Shown: positions 41,062 through 50,437 of the stretch, one piece after another
Position numbering within the stretch: the first letter of the stretch is position 1
How the letters are laid out: every line of letters begins with the position of its first letter
Assembly: GCA_963730115.1 (NCBI GenBank)
Contig: CAVSQM010000010.1
Location: 62,001 to 126,000 of the forward strand
DNA: 64,000 bases
Direction of reading: 5' to 3'
DNA from: DASQFQ01 sp963730115
GTDB taxonomy: Bacteria > Actinomycetota > Thermoleophilia > Solirubrobacterales > Solirubrobacteraceae
Translations under genes and position numbers: made by a program
Notes under the pieces: model-generated
Seen by the model: only the letters and a program-made list of their open reading frames with translations
The model's database searches: none
Told to the model about the DNA's origin: nothing

Positions 41062-43917
41062 ATGGCCGGACGCCGCCTGACCGCGTACTACATCGTGTTG
41101 CTCGCCGCGGTCGCCGTGGTGGCGACCTACGTGCTGTCGGTCGGCGCGGAGACCGAGCCGCAGACTGCCATCGCCGGCGGCTACGACGTCAGCCCCGGCG
41201 AGGCCTGCCTCGGCGACCAGGTCGACCTGCGGCAGTCGGGCCAGTTCGTGAGCATGCAGCGGGCCGACGGCTCGACGGTCGGCAAGCTGCGCTTCGAGAA
41301 CGACCGGCTGACCGGTGACGTCAGCTGCCTCGAGGGCGGCAAGCAGCCGCTCGAGGCGGAGCACAGCGGCCAGCGCTTCGTCGGCACGGTCGGCGACGAG
41401 GAGCTGCAACTCGACTTCGCCCGCGACCCGCCCGATCCCGGGGCTCAGAAGCCGGCGCCGCCCGGGAACATCCGCGGCGACTACAAGTTCGTGCCACGGT
41501 CCGCCTGCCTGGGCGGGAAGGGCGAGCTGACCGGGCCGAACAGCGCGGTCGAGCTCGAGGCCGCCGGGGGCGTACACGGCGAGCTCACGTACTCCGAGGG
41601 CAAGGTCAGCGGCACGGTCACCTGCGCCGTCGGCGAGGAGGCGGAGGTCGCCGGCACCGCCACCAACCGCGACCTGGTCCTGACCGTCGGGGAGGAGCGC
41701 GTCACCGCCCAGAAGCAGCGCGAGTTCGGCCACACGCTCGCCGCCTTCTTCTTCGCGATCGCGGTCGTGATGCTGTTCGCCCGGCTCGTCGGCACGCTGG
41801 CGGTCAAGCTCGGCCAGCCGCGGGTGATGGGCGAGGTGCTCGCGGGCATCCTGCTCGGCCCGACGTTCTTCGGTGCGCTGCTGCCGGACCTGCAGCGGAC
41901 CGTCTTCCCCTCCGACGTCATCCCCTTCATCGGCGTGGCGGCCAACCTCGGGCTGATCTTCTACATGTTCCTGGTCGGACTCGAGATCGACCTGTCGCAG
42001 CTGAAGGGACGGATCTCGCAGACGGCCGCGATCTCCAACACCGGCGTCGCGATCCCGATGATGGCCGGCCTCGCGGTGGCGATCCCGACCTACACGCTGG
42101 TCGGCCCCGACCGCGGCTTCACCGCGTTCGCGCTGTTCATGGGCGTCTCGATGTCGATCACGGCGTTCCCGGTGCTGGCGCGGATCCTGGTCGAGCGGCG
42201 GATGCTCAAGAAGCCGATCGGCGTGCTCGCGCTCGCCAGCGCGGCGATCGACGACATCTCGGCGTGGTTCCTGATCGCGCTCGCCACCGCCGTCGCGGTC
42301 GCCGGCTCAGGCCTCGAGGTGGTGCGGACGATCGCGCTCGCGGTCGTCTTCGTTGCGCTGATGATGCTCGTGGTGCGGCGCGTGCTGGGCCGGGTGTCGA
42401 CGGCCTACGACGAGGCGGGCCGCGTGCCGGGCACGTGGATCGTGGCGATCTTCGCCGGCGTCCTGCTCTCGGCGTTCACGACCGAGCTCATCGGCATCGC
42501 GCTGATCTTCGGCGCCTTCGTGATGGGCGCGATCATGCCCCGCCACGCCGGGCTGACCGAGGACGTCACCCACCGCATCGAGGACTTCGTCGTCTTCCTG
42601 CTGCTGCCGCTGTTCTTCTGCTTCACGGGCCTGCGCACGAACGTGCTGCTGATCGACCGCGTGGAGCTGCTGATCCTCACCGTGGCGCTGACGGTGGTGG
42701 CGATCGCGTGCAAGTTCGGCGGCACGATGCTGGCCGCGCGCGTCACCGGCCTCGGCTGGCGCGAGTCGGCCGTGCTCGGCACGCTCATGAACACCCGCGG
42801 CCTGACCGAGCTGATCGTGCTCAACCTGGCGCTGGAGAAGGGCGTGATCTCCGAAGGCCTGTTCGCGATGCTCGTGATCATGGCCCTGGTCACGACGTTC
42901 ATGGCGGGGCCGTTGCTGAAGCTGATCGACCCCAAGAACGAGTTCGGCGCCCCGATCGGCGAGGAGCTCGAGGAGGCGCGCAAGGAGAGCCAGGAGATCT
43001 CGACGATCGAGATCCCCGACCGCGCGATCCTGCTGGCGCCGCAGACCGACGGCACGCTCGCCCAGCTCGTCGCCTTGGCGCGCCCGCTGGCGGGCTCGAC
43101 GCCGCCGCGCGAGCTGATCCTGGCGCGGCTGGTGCAGCCGCCGCGCGGGGCGTCGGTGCGCGGCGGGCTGCAGACCGAGGCGTTCACATTGCAGGCGGCG
43201 TCGAGCGAGATGCAGGCCGCGCGCAGCGACCTCCTGCGCAGCGGCATCGCCGCGCGCTCGCTGGCGTTCACGTCGGCCGAGATCGGCAAGGACCTCGTGC
43301 AGCTCGCCGAGGACGAGGCGGTCGACCTGATGCTGGTCGACGGGCGGCGGCCGCTGCTGGGCGGCGGGGTGCCGCGCGGCGACGTCGGCCACGTGCTCCA
43401 GCACGCCTCGTGCGACGTCGCCGTGCTGGTGGCGCGCGAGGGCAGCGTGGTCGAGCCAGGGCCGGACACGCCGATCGTCGTGCCGTTCGGCGGAGCCGAG
43501 CACGACTGGGCGGCGCTCGAGCTCGGCGCCTGGCTGTCGTCGTCCGCGGGCGCGCCGCTGAAGCTGCTCGGCTCGGCCGGGCAGACCGACGACGGTCGCG
43601 ACGCGAGCCGGCTGCTCGCCAACGCGTCGATGTTGGTGCAGCGGTTCGTCGGGGTAGCTTCGGAGCCCGTGATCGCCGAGGCCGGGAAGGACGCCATCAT
43701 CGCCGCCGCCGAGGAGGCCGGCCTGCTCGTGGTCGGCCTGTCGGACCGCTGGCGCCAGGAGGGCCTCGGCCCGATGCGCTCCGAGCTGGCGAGCGCCGCT
43801 CCCGCGCCGGTGCTGTTCGTCCGCCGCGGCGGGCGCGCGGGCGCGCTGGCGCCGCGCGAGGACGTCACGCGCTTCACCTGGTCGTCGCCGAACATCGGGA
43901 TGGCCGATCTGACGTGA
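41062..43917 (+). CDS. CPA2-type cation/H+ antiporter with added N- and C-terminal domains
   Basis: A 951-residue protein. A membrane segment at about 8-25 leads to two related modules outside the cell (39-122 and 139-214), each with a Cys pair (49/89 and 149/188) and the pattern GxY-x7-ACLG...G-x-V-x-C. The transporter core (about 225-640) has about 12 segments with GEVLAGILLGPTFFG, FLVGLEIDLSQL, the SAAIDDISAW helix carrying the paired Asp of electrogenic CPA2 exchangers, and GTLMNTRGLTELIVLN. The last 300 residues resemble two universal-stress-like domains (DRAILLAP...CDVAVLVAREG and PVIVPFGG...APVLFVRRGG). Substrate is probably Na+ or K+. Coupled by GTGA to the NmrA gene. Confidence 0.85.
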   Translation: MAGRRLTAYYIVLLAAVAVVATYVLSVGAETEPQTAIAGGYDVSPGEACLGDQVDLRQSGQFVSMQRADGSTVGKLRFENDRLTGDVSCLEGGKQPLEAEHSGQRFVGTVGDEELQLDFARDPPDPGAQKPAPPGNIRGDYKFVPRSACLGGKGELTGPNSAVELEAAGGVHGELTYSEGKVSGTVTCAVGEEAEVAGTATNRDLVLTVGEERVTAQKQREFGHTLAAFFFAIAVVMLFARLVGTLAVKLGQPRVMGEVLAGILLGPTFFGALLPDLQRTVFPSDVIPFIGVAANLGLIFYMFLVGLEIDLSQLKGRISQTAAISNTGVAIPMMAGLAVAIPTYTLVGPDRGFTAFALFMGVSMSITAFPVLARILVERRMLKKPIGVLALASAAIDDISAWFLIALATAVAVAGSGLEVVRTIALAVVFVALMMLVVRRVLGRVSTAYDEAGRVPGTWIVAIFAGVLLSAFTTELIGIALIFGAFVMGAIMPRHAGLTEDVTHRIEDFVVFLLLPLFFCFTGLRTNVLLIDRVELLILTVALTVVAIACKFGGTMLAARVTGLGWRESAVLGTLMNTRGLTELIVLNLALEKGVISEGLFAMLVIMALVTTFMAGPLLKLIDPKNEFGAPIGEELEEARKESQEISTIEIPDRAILLAPQTDGTLAQLVALARPLAGSTPPRELILARLVQPPRGASVRGGLQTEAFTLQAASSEMQAARSDLLRSGIAARSLAFTSAEIGKDLVQLAEDEAVDLMLVDGRRPLLGGGVPRGDVGHVLQHASCDVAVLVAREGSVVEPGPDTPIVVPFGGAEHDWAALELGAWLSSSAGAPLKLLGSAGQTDDGRDASRLLANASMLVQRFVGVASEPVIAEAGKDAIIAAAEEAGLLVVGLSDRWRQEGLGPMRSELASAAPAPVLFVRRGGRAGALAPREDVTRFTWSSPNIGMADLT

Positions 43918-44777
43918 TCGGCGTGGCGGGGGCGACGGGAGGCCTCGGCGGCCGCATCGCCAGGCGGCTGGCCGACCGCGGGATCGAGCAGCGGCTCGTC
44001 GTGCGCGACCCGGCGCGGGCGCCGGAGCTGCCCGGCGCCGAGGCGGTGCGCGGCGGCGAGTACTCCGACGGCGAGGCGATGCGGCAGGCGCTCGAGGGCG
44101 TCGACGTCCTCTTCCTCCCGTCGGCGGGCGAGCACCCCGACCGCGTCTCGGTGCACCGGAGCGCGGTCGACGCCGCCGCCGCGGCGGGCGTCGAGCGGGT
44201 CGTCTACTCGTCGTTCCTGGGCGCCGCGCCGGACTGCGTGTTCACGTTCGGCCGCGACCACTTCCACACCGAGGAGCACATCCGCGCCTCGGGCCTGGGC
44301 TTCACGTTCCTCCGCGACTCGATCTACCTCGAGTACGTGCCGTTCTTCGCCGGCGCCGACGGCGTCATCCGCGGGCCGGCGGGCGACGGGCGCTTCGCCG
44401 CGGTGGCGCGCGACGACATCGCCGACGTCGCGGTCGCCGCCCTGCTCGACGCCGAGCACGCCGGCGAGGCCTACGCGGTGACCGGCCGCGAGCTACTGAC
44501 CATGGCGGAGGCGGCCGAGATCCTCACGCGCGTGTCGGGCCGCGAGGTCTCCTACGTCGAGGAGACACTCGACGAGGCGCGGGCGTCACGCAAGCCGAGC
44601 GGCGCACCGGACTGGGAGATCGAGGGCTGGGTGACCACCTACACGTCGATCGCGGCGGGCGAGCTCGACTTGGTGAGCGACGTGGTGGCGCGGGTGGCGG
44701 GGCATGAGCCTCAGACGCTGGCGGAGCTGCTCGAGGCGGACCCGCAGTCCTGGGCGCACCTGCGGGGCGGCTCGTAG
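43914..44777 (+). CDS. NmrA-like NAD(P)-binding protein
   Basis: A 287-residue atypical SDR. The cofactor motif is at the very start, GVAGATGGLGGRIARRL (GxxGxxG). Then come VLFLPSAGEHPDRVSVHRSA and RVVYSSFLGAAPDCVFTFGR. The active-site Tyr/Lys pair of true SDRs is missing, as in NmrA/HSCARG redox sensors and some quinone oxidoreductases (QOR2). A role in sensing or quinone reduction is possible. GTG overlaps the antiporter stop (GTGA), so the two are cotranscribed. This suggests that ion exchange and NAD(P) state may be linked, as with KefF-like partners, although this is not the KefF family. A large palindromic element begins three bases after its stop. Confidence 0.82.
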   Translation: MIGVAGATGGLGGRIARRLADRGIEQRLVVRDPARAPELPGAEAVRGGEYSDGEAMRQALEGVDVLFLPSAGEHPDRVSVHRSAVDAAAAAGVERVVYSSFLGAAPDCVFTFGRDHFHTEEHIRASGLGFTFLRDSIYLEYVPFFAGADGVIRGPAGDGRFAAVARDDIADVAVAALLDAEHAGEAYAVTGRELLTMAEAAEILTRVSGREVSYVEETLDEARASRKPSGAPDWEIEGWVTTYTSIAAGELDLVSDVVARVAGHEPQTLAELLEADPQSWAHLRGGS

Positions 44778-44780
44778 CGT

Positions 44781-44960
44781 CCGCGGCAGTTTCGGCGAAC
44801 GTCAACGGCTGGCTGGGTAGGGAGCGGGTCCAAACGCCCCCGGCGCCCACGAATGTCATCTCGACCGCATATAGCCGCCATCGAGACGACTTTCGTGCCG
44901 CGGCCGGTCGAACCCCGCTCCCTACCCAGCCAGGTATTGACGTTCAGCGGCGCCGCCGCG
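44781..44960. repeat. Copy A of a ~180-bp palindromic element
   Basis: Imperfect inverted repeat: left arm 44781-44864, 16-base loop, right arm 44881-44960. The arms share CTGGCTGGGTAGGGAGCGGG exactly (44809-44828 against 44914-44933), and also GAACGTCAA and TCTCGA at the loop. It lies between the NmrA gene and a convergent membrane-protein gene whose last 13 codons lie inside it. It matches copy B at 55761-55945, including an identical stretch TCGAGACGACTTTCGTGCCG. No transposase is present; a non-autonomous mobile or structural repeat is likely. Confidence 0.85.
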
Positions 44961-45533
44961 AACGCTCAGGCCGGCGGTCCCGTCGGCACCCGGTGCACGC
45001 CCCGACGGGGCGGGCAGGTTCTGCAGCTCCTGCGGGATCTGGTGCACGCTCGAGAACTCGCGCAGCAGGCCGCCCTGGCCCTCCGGGCGCTCCTGCACCG
45101 CGGCGACCACCGGCAGCGGCTCCATCTCCGCGGGGTGCGACCAGCCGGTGCGGCGGAACTCGCCGCCGCTCTCGATCCAGGTCAGCGAGACGATCGGGAG
45201 GATCACGATCCGCGTCCACACGGCCATGGTCCAGCTCACCCAGTAGAACCAGACCGCGTCGATCGGCTCGAGCGGCACGTCGAGCACCTGCCCGAGGACG
45301 TAGACGATCACGAACTCGCCGGCGCCGAGCACGAACGTGAGCCACGGCGGCTGCCACTTGATGATCTGCGGGTAGACGACGATGTCCAGCGCGACACCGA
45401 TCAGGTAGTAGATCCCGAGCAGGACCAGGTAGCCCACGTTGTCGGTGACGAAGTAGAGGATCAGCCCGAGGAGCGCCGGGCCGATGAGGATGGCGGTGCG
45501 GGTCTCGACGCGGCCGAGGACGGAGGGGCACAT
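44922..45533 (-). CDS. Membrane protein with repeat-derived C-terminus, function unknown
   Basis: A 203-residue protein with about four or five membrane segments: ILIGPALLGLILYFVT, VGYLVLLGIYYLIGVALDIV, WLTFVLGAGEFVIVYVLGQV and AVWFYWVSWTMAVWTRIVIL. A soluble tail follows. I do not recognise a family. It begins two bases after the FAD-protein stop and is thus its partner in an operon. The last 13 residues (ending AAERQYLAG) are encoded by the right arm of palindromic element A, and the stop TAG is within the repeat, so the natural C-terminus may have been replaced when the element inserted. Confidence 0.68.
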   Translation of the reverse strand: MCPSVLGRVETRTAILIGPALLGLILYFVTDNVGYLVLLGIYYLIGVALDIVVYPQIIKWQPPWLTFVLGAGEFVIVYVLGQVLDVPLEPIDAVWFYWVSWTMAVWTRIVILPIVSLTWIESGGEFRRTGWSHPAEMEPLPVVAAVQERPEGQGGLLREFSSVHQIPQELQNLPAPSGRAPGADGTAGLSVRGGAAERQYLAG

Positions 45534-45535
45534 GG

Positions 45536-46889
45536 TTAGGCCAGCTGCTCCACGCGGCGGACGGTGCGGATCGCCTTGGCGGTCTCCCGCGCGAGCGAGA
45601 GCTGCATCCCCAGGCGGCTGGGGAACGGCCGTTTCTTGGGCGGGTCGGCCCGGTAGACGTCCCCGACGAAGCGCCGCCCGATGTACTTCAGCCCGGCGAT
45701 CGTGTCGCCGTGCGGGATCACGCTGTTGGCGGTCAGGCCCATCATGCAGAGCCGCGAGTCCTCCTGGTCGAGCCCCGGCACGCCGCAGTTGGACTTCAGC
45801 CGGATGCGGCCGTCGACCACCGGGATCTCGTAGAACTCGACGAGCCGCCGCAGCAGCGGCAGCGCCAGCGCCGACTTCACGAAGCCGGTGCCCGCGCAGA
45901 CGCCGGTGACGTCGAGCCAGCCCGGGTCCTCGCCGTGGCGGCTCGCCGACGTGCACGCGCAGGCCGGCCGGCCCGCGCTCGACCTGGTCGATCTCGCCGA
46001 CCAGCTCGTCGAAGCGGCCCTCGGCGCGGCCGTTCTCGATCCGCTCGCGCCAGGAGCGGCGCTTGGGCGCGGTGCCCTTGAGCACCTGGCCGAGGAACGC
46101 GATCCGGTCCTCGAACGCGAGGCCCTGGAAGATGTCGATGCCGAGCGCCTCGAACAGGCAGCGCGGCACGTTGAGGTCCTGCTCGTCCGGCGCCGGGTTG
46201 CGGCGCAGCGCGATCACCTTGGCGCCCGCGTCCAGCGCGTTGGCCCACTCGTTGATCGAGGCGATGCCCGCCCCGATGACGATGTAGCGGCCCTGCGGGT
46301 GGTACTGCTTGGGCGCGTAGGCCTGCACGATCCGCTGGTCGATCTCGGGGTCGGAGCCCTTCGCCTTCGCCAGCACGGGCGGGAACTGCAGCGGCCCGTG
46401 GCCGAGCGCCATCATCACGTGCTTCGAGCGCCCGATGAAGTTCGCGTCCTCGTCGTAGAGCACGAAGTGGCGCGGCGGCCCGTCCTCGCGCTGCAGCCAG
46501 CCGACGCGCCGCGGGACGCGCGCGTGCTCCCATCCGAGGCGCTTCTGGACGACGGCCGCCTCGGCGAGGATGTCCGGCACGCCCGGGTTGTACTTGCGCT
46601 TGATCGAGCGGTAGAGCGGCGCGGGGCTCTTGCGCGACCAGGCGTCGAGCTGGGCGAAGGTCGGCCAGTCGGCGGGCAGGAAGTGCGACTCGGACTCCGA
46701 CCGCAGCACGGTCTGCCCGAGGTTGTGGGCGAACTGCTGGTACGTGCCGACGGGGTTGTCGTTGGTGCCGAAGATGGCGATGTCCTCGGGCCGGTAGCCG
46801 AGGTAGATCGCGGTGGCGTAGACGATCAGGGAGCCGAAGCCGTCACCGACGACGGCGAGCGTGGAGTCGCGAGGGACCGAGGCGGGCAT
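45536..46889 (-). CDS. FAD/NAD(P)-binding oxidoreductase (frameshifted here)
   Basis: Reconstructed at 450 residues. The N-terminal dinucleotide site is LAVVGDGFGSLIVYATAIYL, where GDGFGS departs from the classic GxGxxG. A second site is YIVIGAGIASINEWANALDA, for NAD(P)H. The pattern with SESESHFLPADWPT resembles flavin monooxygenases of the lysine/ornithine N-hydroxylase type, but the family is not certain. One extra C at 45937-45938 breaks the frame between VHVGEP and HGEDPGWLDVTGVCAGTGF; deleting it gives an intact end (RTVRRVEQLA). The following membrane protein starts two bases after its stop. Confidence 0.72.
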
Positions 46890-46922
46890 GCGTGCGACTC
46901 TCTCCGCTCGCCGCTTCGAAAG

Positions 46923-47393
46923 TCAAGCGTCTGGAGCGAAGTCCAGCCCTTGGTATGAACCGAGCCCACCCCCGGGCGGGACGGCGGCTCCGGAGGCGAC
47001 CGTGGCGTGCGCGGCGACCCGCGCGCCGTCGCCCACGACGACCGGCCCGACCCGCCCCGGCGCGCCGAGCACCCCGACCGCGGCGAAGTCGCCGATGACA
47101 CAGTCGGCCCCGAGGGTCAGATCGGCGTGTCCGACGACGAACACGCGGGCGCCGACGCGCGCTCGCGCCCCGACCCGCAGCGTGCCCGCCACCGCCTCGA
47201 CGCGGCTGCCGTCGCCGAGGTAGCAGTCGTCACCGAGCTCGACCCGCGCGCCGGGCGCGATCCGCACCTGGGCGTCGTGGCCCATCCGCACCCGCGCGCC
47301 GACCCGCAGCCGCCCGCGGTGGCGCAGCCGGAGCCACGCCAGCCGCATCCCGCCGAGGCGCGCGGGCTCGGGGATGACCACATCGGCGTCCAT
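46923..47393 (-). CDS. Hexapeptide-repeat (left-handed beta-helix) protein
   Basis: A 156-residue protein made almost wholly of hexapeptide turns: RLRVGARVRMGHDAQVRIAP, ARVELGDDCYLGDGSRVEAV, LTLGADCVIGDFAAVGVLG and PVVVGDGARVAAHATVASGA. Such folds form trimeric acyltransferases of the LpxA/CysE/maltose-acetyltransferase superfamily. The catalytic His of acetyltransferases is not obvious, though ARVAAHATV offers one. The substrate is unknown; polysaccharide O-acetylation is a common role. It is separated from the FAD gene by only 33 bases and may be in the same transcript. It diverges from the DUF1800 gene. Confidence 0.8.
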   Translation of the reverse strand: MDADVVIPEPARLGGMRLAWLRLRHRGRLRVGARVRMGHDAQVRIAPGARVELGDDCYLGDGSRVEAVAGTLRVGARARVGARVFVVGHADLTLGADCVIGDFAAVGVLGAPGRVGPVVVGDGARVAAHATVASGAAVPPGGGLGSYQGLDFAPDA

Positions 47394-47444
47394 ATCTCCG
47401 CATGGTGGCTCATCCCCGGCGCGGCGCGAGCCGACAAGGGAAGG

Positions 47445-49082
47445 GTGGAACTCGCGACCGCCGCCAAGCGCCGCAAGCGCAAGAAGAAGAAGTCGCGCTG
47501 CACGCCCGCAAAGCGCAAGCCGCTGGCCAAGAAGAAGAAGGCGAAGCGGTCATCCGCCGAGGCCGAGGCGACCGCCGCCGCGCGCAAGAAGCGCCGGCGC
47601 AAGAAGCGCCCGGTCTGCAAGCCGAAGAAGAAGCGCAAGCCCGGCGGCGGCACGCACCCCGCCGCGACCCGCCCGGCGACGCCGCCCGCGCCCGGGCCCG
47701 CCGCGCCGGTCCCGCCCGCCCCGCCGGCGCCCACGCTGGCGGTCATCAACTCGCCGATCGCCGTCTACACCGGCCCGTTCGGCACCGCCCAGGCCGAGCG
47801 CCTGCTGTGGCGCGCCGGCTTCGGCCCGCGGCCCGGCCAGGCCGCCGAGGTGGCCAAGCTCGGGCTCGAGAAGGCCGTGCTCGCGCTCACCCGCCCGACC
47901 GGCACGGCGCCGATGGACGGCCCCACGCCGAACGACGGCGGCGATCCGCTCGAGCCCTACGACCGCTGGGGCCACGACCTCCTGTTCTGGCTCGACCGCA
48001 TGGTCCGCTCGCGCCACCAGCTGATCGAGCGGCTCTCGCTCGTGTTCCACGACTGGTTCGCGACCTCCAACGACGCGGTCGGCTCGAGCCGGTTCATGCT
48101 CGACCAGACCAACCTGTTCCGCGCCCACGGGCTGCGCAACTTCAAGGTCATGGTCAGGGCGATCACGCAGGACCCGGCGATGATCCTGTTCCTCGACCAG
48201 GCGTCGAACCGCAAGCACCAGATCAACGAGAACTACGCCCGCGAGCTGATGGAGCTGTTCACGCTCGGCGCCGACCGCGGGGCCTACACCGAGGACGACG
48301 TGCGCGAGCTGGCGCGCTCGCTCAGCGGGTGGGACTACGACTGGAACGGCACGCTCGGCGCGCACAACTTCCACTGGGACGAGCAGGACCGCTGGGACCC
48401 GGGCTTCAAGACCGTGTTCGGCCAGCGCGGCCGCTGGACGTGGGAGGACGGCTGCCGGATGGTCGTCGACCACCGGCTGCACCCGTCGTTCTTCGTCTCG
48501 AAGCTGTGGAGCTACTTCATCCCGACGGCGCCGGACGCCGGCACCGCGGCCAAGCTCGAGGCGCTCTACAAGGGCTCGGGCTACGAGATCCGCCCGGTGC
48601 TCGAGGCGATCCTGACCTCCAAGGCGCTCTACGAGGGGCCGCGGATGGTCAAGCCGCCGACGGTGTTCGTGGCCGGCATGCTGCGGGCGCGCAAGCGCGG
48701 GATCACCACCAACGCGTGGTCGTGGGCGCTGCCCGGCGCCGGCCAGCGCCTCTACTACCCGCCGGACGTCGCGGGCTGGGACGACAAGCGCTGGCTCGAT
48801 ACCAACACGACGCTCGGGCGCTGGGAGGCGGTCGTGGTCGCGCTCGACGACGACACCGAGGCGCCCGGCTCCAACGCGTACCCGGAGGAGACCGCGGCCC
48901 AGGCGCTGGCGAAGGCGCGCGCGTTCTGGGGCAATCCCAACCTCACCGCTCCCGCCGTGGCCGCGCTCAACAGCTTCGCCAACGCCGCCATCCCGTCCAC
49001 CGCCGCGCCGTGGCTGCGCGCGCAGCGCCAGAACGCGCTGCGGCAGCTGATCGCCGGCTCTCCCGACTACCAAACGAGCTGA
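47445..49082 (+). CDS. DUF1800 family protein with very basic N-terminus
   Basis: A 545-residue protein. The first 70 residues are extraordinarily basic (KRRKRKKKKSRC, KKKKAKR, RKKRRRKKRPVCKPKKKRK), followed by a Pro-rich linker. The DUF1800 domain runs from AERLLWRAGFGPRPGQAAEV, through LSLVFHDWFATS, ENYARELMELFTLGADRG with YTEDDVRELARSLSGWDY, and YPPDVAGWDDKRWLDTNT. These are all typical. The family is of unknown function and nearly always pairs with DUF1501, as here with one base between the genes. No signal peptide is visible; the basic region may bind nucleic acid or an acidic polymer. The GTG start (MELATAAKRR) is the likely one but is not certain. Confidence 0.85.
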   Translation: MELATAAKRRKRKKKKSRCTPAKRKPLAKKKKAKRSSAEAEATAAARKKRRRKKRPVCKPKKKRKPGGGTHPAATRPATPPAPGPAAPVPPAPPAPTLAVINSPIAVYTGPFGTAQAERLLWRAGFGPRPGQAAEVAKLGLEKAVLALTRPTGTAPMDGPTPNDGGDPLEPYDRWGHDLLFWLDRMVRSRHQLIERLSLVFHDWFATSNDAVGSSRFMLDQTNLFRAHGLRNFKVMVRAITQDPAMILFLDQASNRKHQINENYARELMELFTLGADRGAYTEDDVRELARSLSGWDYDWNGTLGAHNFHWDEQDRWDPGFKTVFGQRGRWTWEDGCRMVVDHRLHPSFFVSKLWSYFIPTAPDAGTAAKLEALYKGSGYEIRPVLEAILTSKALYEGPRMVKPPTVFVAGMLRARKRGITTNAWSWALPGAGQRLYYPPDVAGWDDKRWLDTNTTLGRWEAVVVALDDDTEAPGSNAYPEETAAQALAKARAFWGNPNLTAPAVAALNSFANAAIPSTAAPWLRAQRQNALRQLIAGSPDYQTS

Positions 49083-49083
49083 C

Positions 49084-50437
49084 ATGGCCTGCCACTGCGA
49101 CGACTACTCGAAGGCCCAGGCCGGCCGCGGCCTGCGCGGCATCGAGCCCGGCATGCCGACGCCCGCCGGCACGGGCCTCAACCGCCGTTCGTTCCTCGCC
49201 CGCGGCAGCGGCCTCGCGCTGTCGGTGTTCGGCGGCTCGATGCTCTCGCGCATGGCGTTCGAGGAGGGCATCGCGCGCGCCCAGGGCGGGTCGGCGTCGC
49301 CGGTCCTCGTCTCGATCTTCCTGTCCGGCGGGGTCGACTCGCTGTCGCTGCTCGCCCCGATCGGCGACCCGCGCTACGCGCAGCTGCGCCCCAACCTCGG
49401 CCTGACCGCGAGCGGCAACAGCGACGACGTCTTCACCGAGGACTCGCGGCTGCACTGGCACCCGAGCGCGGCGCCGCTGCGCGACCTGCACCGCGCGGGC
49501 AAGGTCTCGGTGATGCCGGCCATCGGCTACGGCGACCCCAACCAGTCGCACTTCACGTCGCGGCACTACTGGGAGGTCGGCGAGGTCAACCCGTACGGCC
49601 GCATCGGCTGGCTCGGCCGCTACCTCGACAAGTACGGCACCGCCGACAACCCGCTGCAGGGCCTCTCGCTCGACTGGGACCTCGCGCCCGCGCTCGCCGC
49701 GTCCAAGGTGCCGGTGGCGGCCGTCTCCAACCCGGAGTACTTCTCGCTCAACTCCCGCGATGTGTGGGACGGCGGGATCCGCACGAAGCTGATCGACGCG
49801 CTGAAGGCGCAGGGCACGCTCGCCACCGACGACCCGGAGCTCAAGAGCGCCCGCAACGCCGCGCGCCAGACGGTCGGCCTGCGCGCTCAGCTCCAGGGCC
49901 TGCAGGGCACGGACGCGCCGTGGCAGGCCGCGGTCGCCTACCCGAGCGAGGACGGCTTCGCGCGCCGGCTGGCGGTGCTGGCCGAGATGCTCGACATGGG
50001 GCTGCCGATGAAGGTCGTCGCGCTCGACGCCAACGGCGGCTACGACACCCACGACAACCAGAACGGCTCGCTGCCCGGCGACCTGGCGCTGTTCTCGCAG
50101 TCGCTCGCCGCCTTCCAGGCCGACCTCGAGGCGCGCGGCCTCGCCGACCGGGTGCTGATCAACGTGTGGAGCGAGTTCGGGCGGCGCCCGGAGGAGAACG
50201 GCAGCGGCACCGACCACGGCGCGGCCGGCATCTCGCTGGTCATCGGCACGCAGGCGACGCGGCACGATGGTCGGCGAGTTCCCCGGCCTCGCGACGCTCG
50301 ACGAGGACGACAACCTCCGCCACACGACCGACTTCCGCGCCGTCTACTGCTCGCTGCTCGAGCAGTGGCTCGACGTCGACGCGGCGGGGATCATCCCCAG
50401 CGCGTCGTCGTTCGCGCGCCCCGCGCTGGTGCGATGA
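49084..50437 (+). CDS. DUF1501 family protein, Tat-exported (frameshifted here)
   Basis: Reconstructed at 450 residues. A twin-arginine signal is clear: GLNRRSFLARGSGLALSVFG. The mature domain has LVSIFLSGGVDSLSLLAPIG, GYGDPNQSHFTSRHYWEVGE, LDANGGYDTHDNQNGSLP and WSEFGRRPEENGSGTDHGAA, the arrangement of DUF1501, which is related to sulfatase/alkaline-phosphatase-like enzymes. Conserved Asp and His suggest metal binding. One extra base at 50259-50262 separates GTQAT from GTMVGEFPGLATLDEDDNL. It is paired with DUF1800 just upstream and overlaps the start of the cupredoxin gene (ATGA). The three probably form an extracytoplasmic module of unknown function. Confidence 0.85.
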
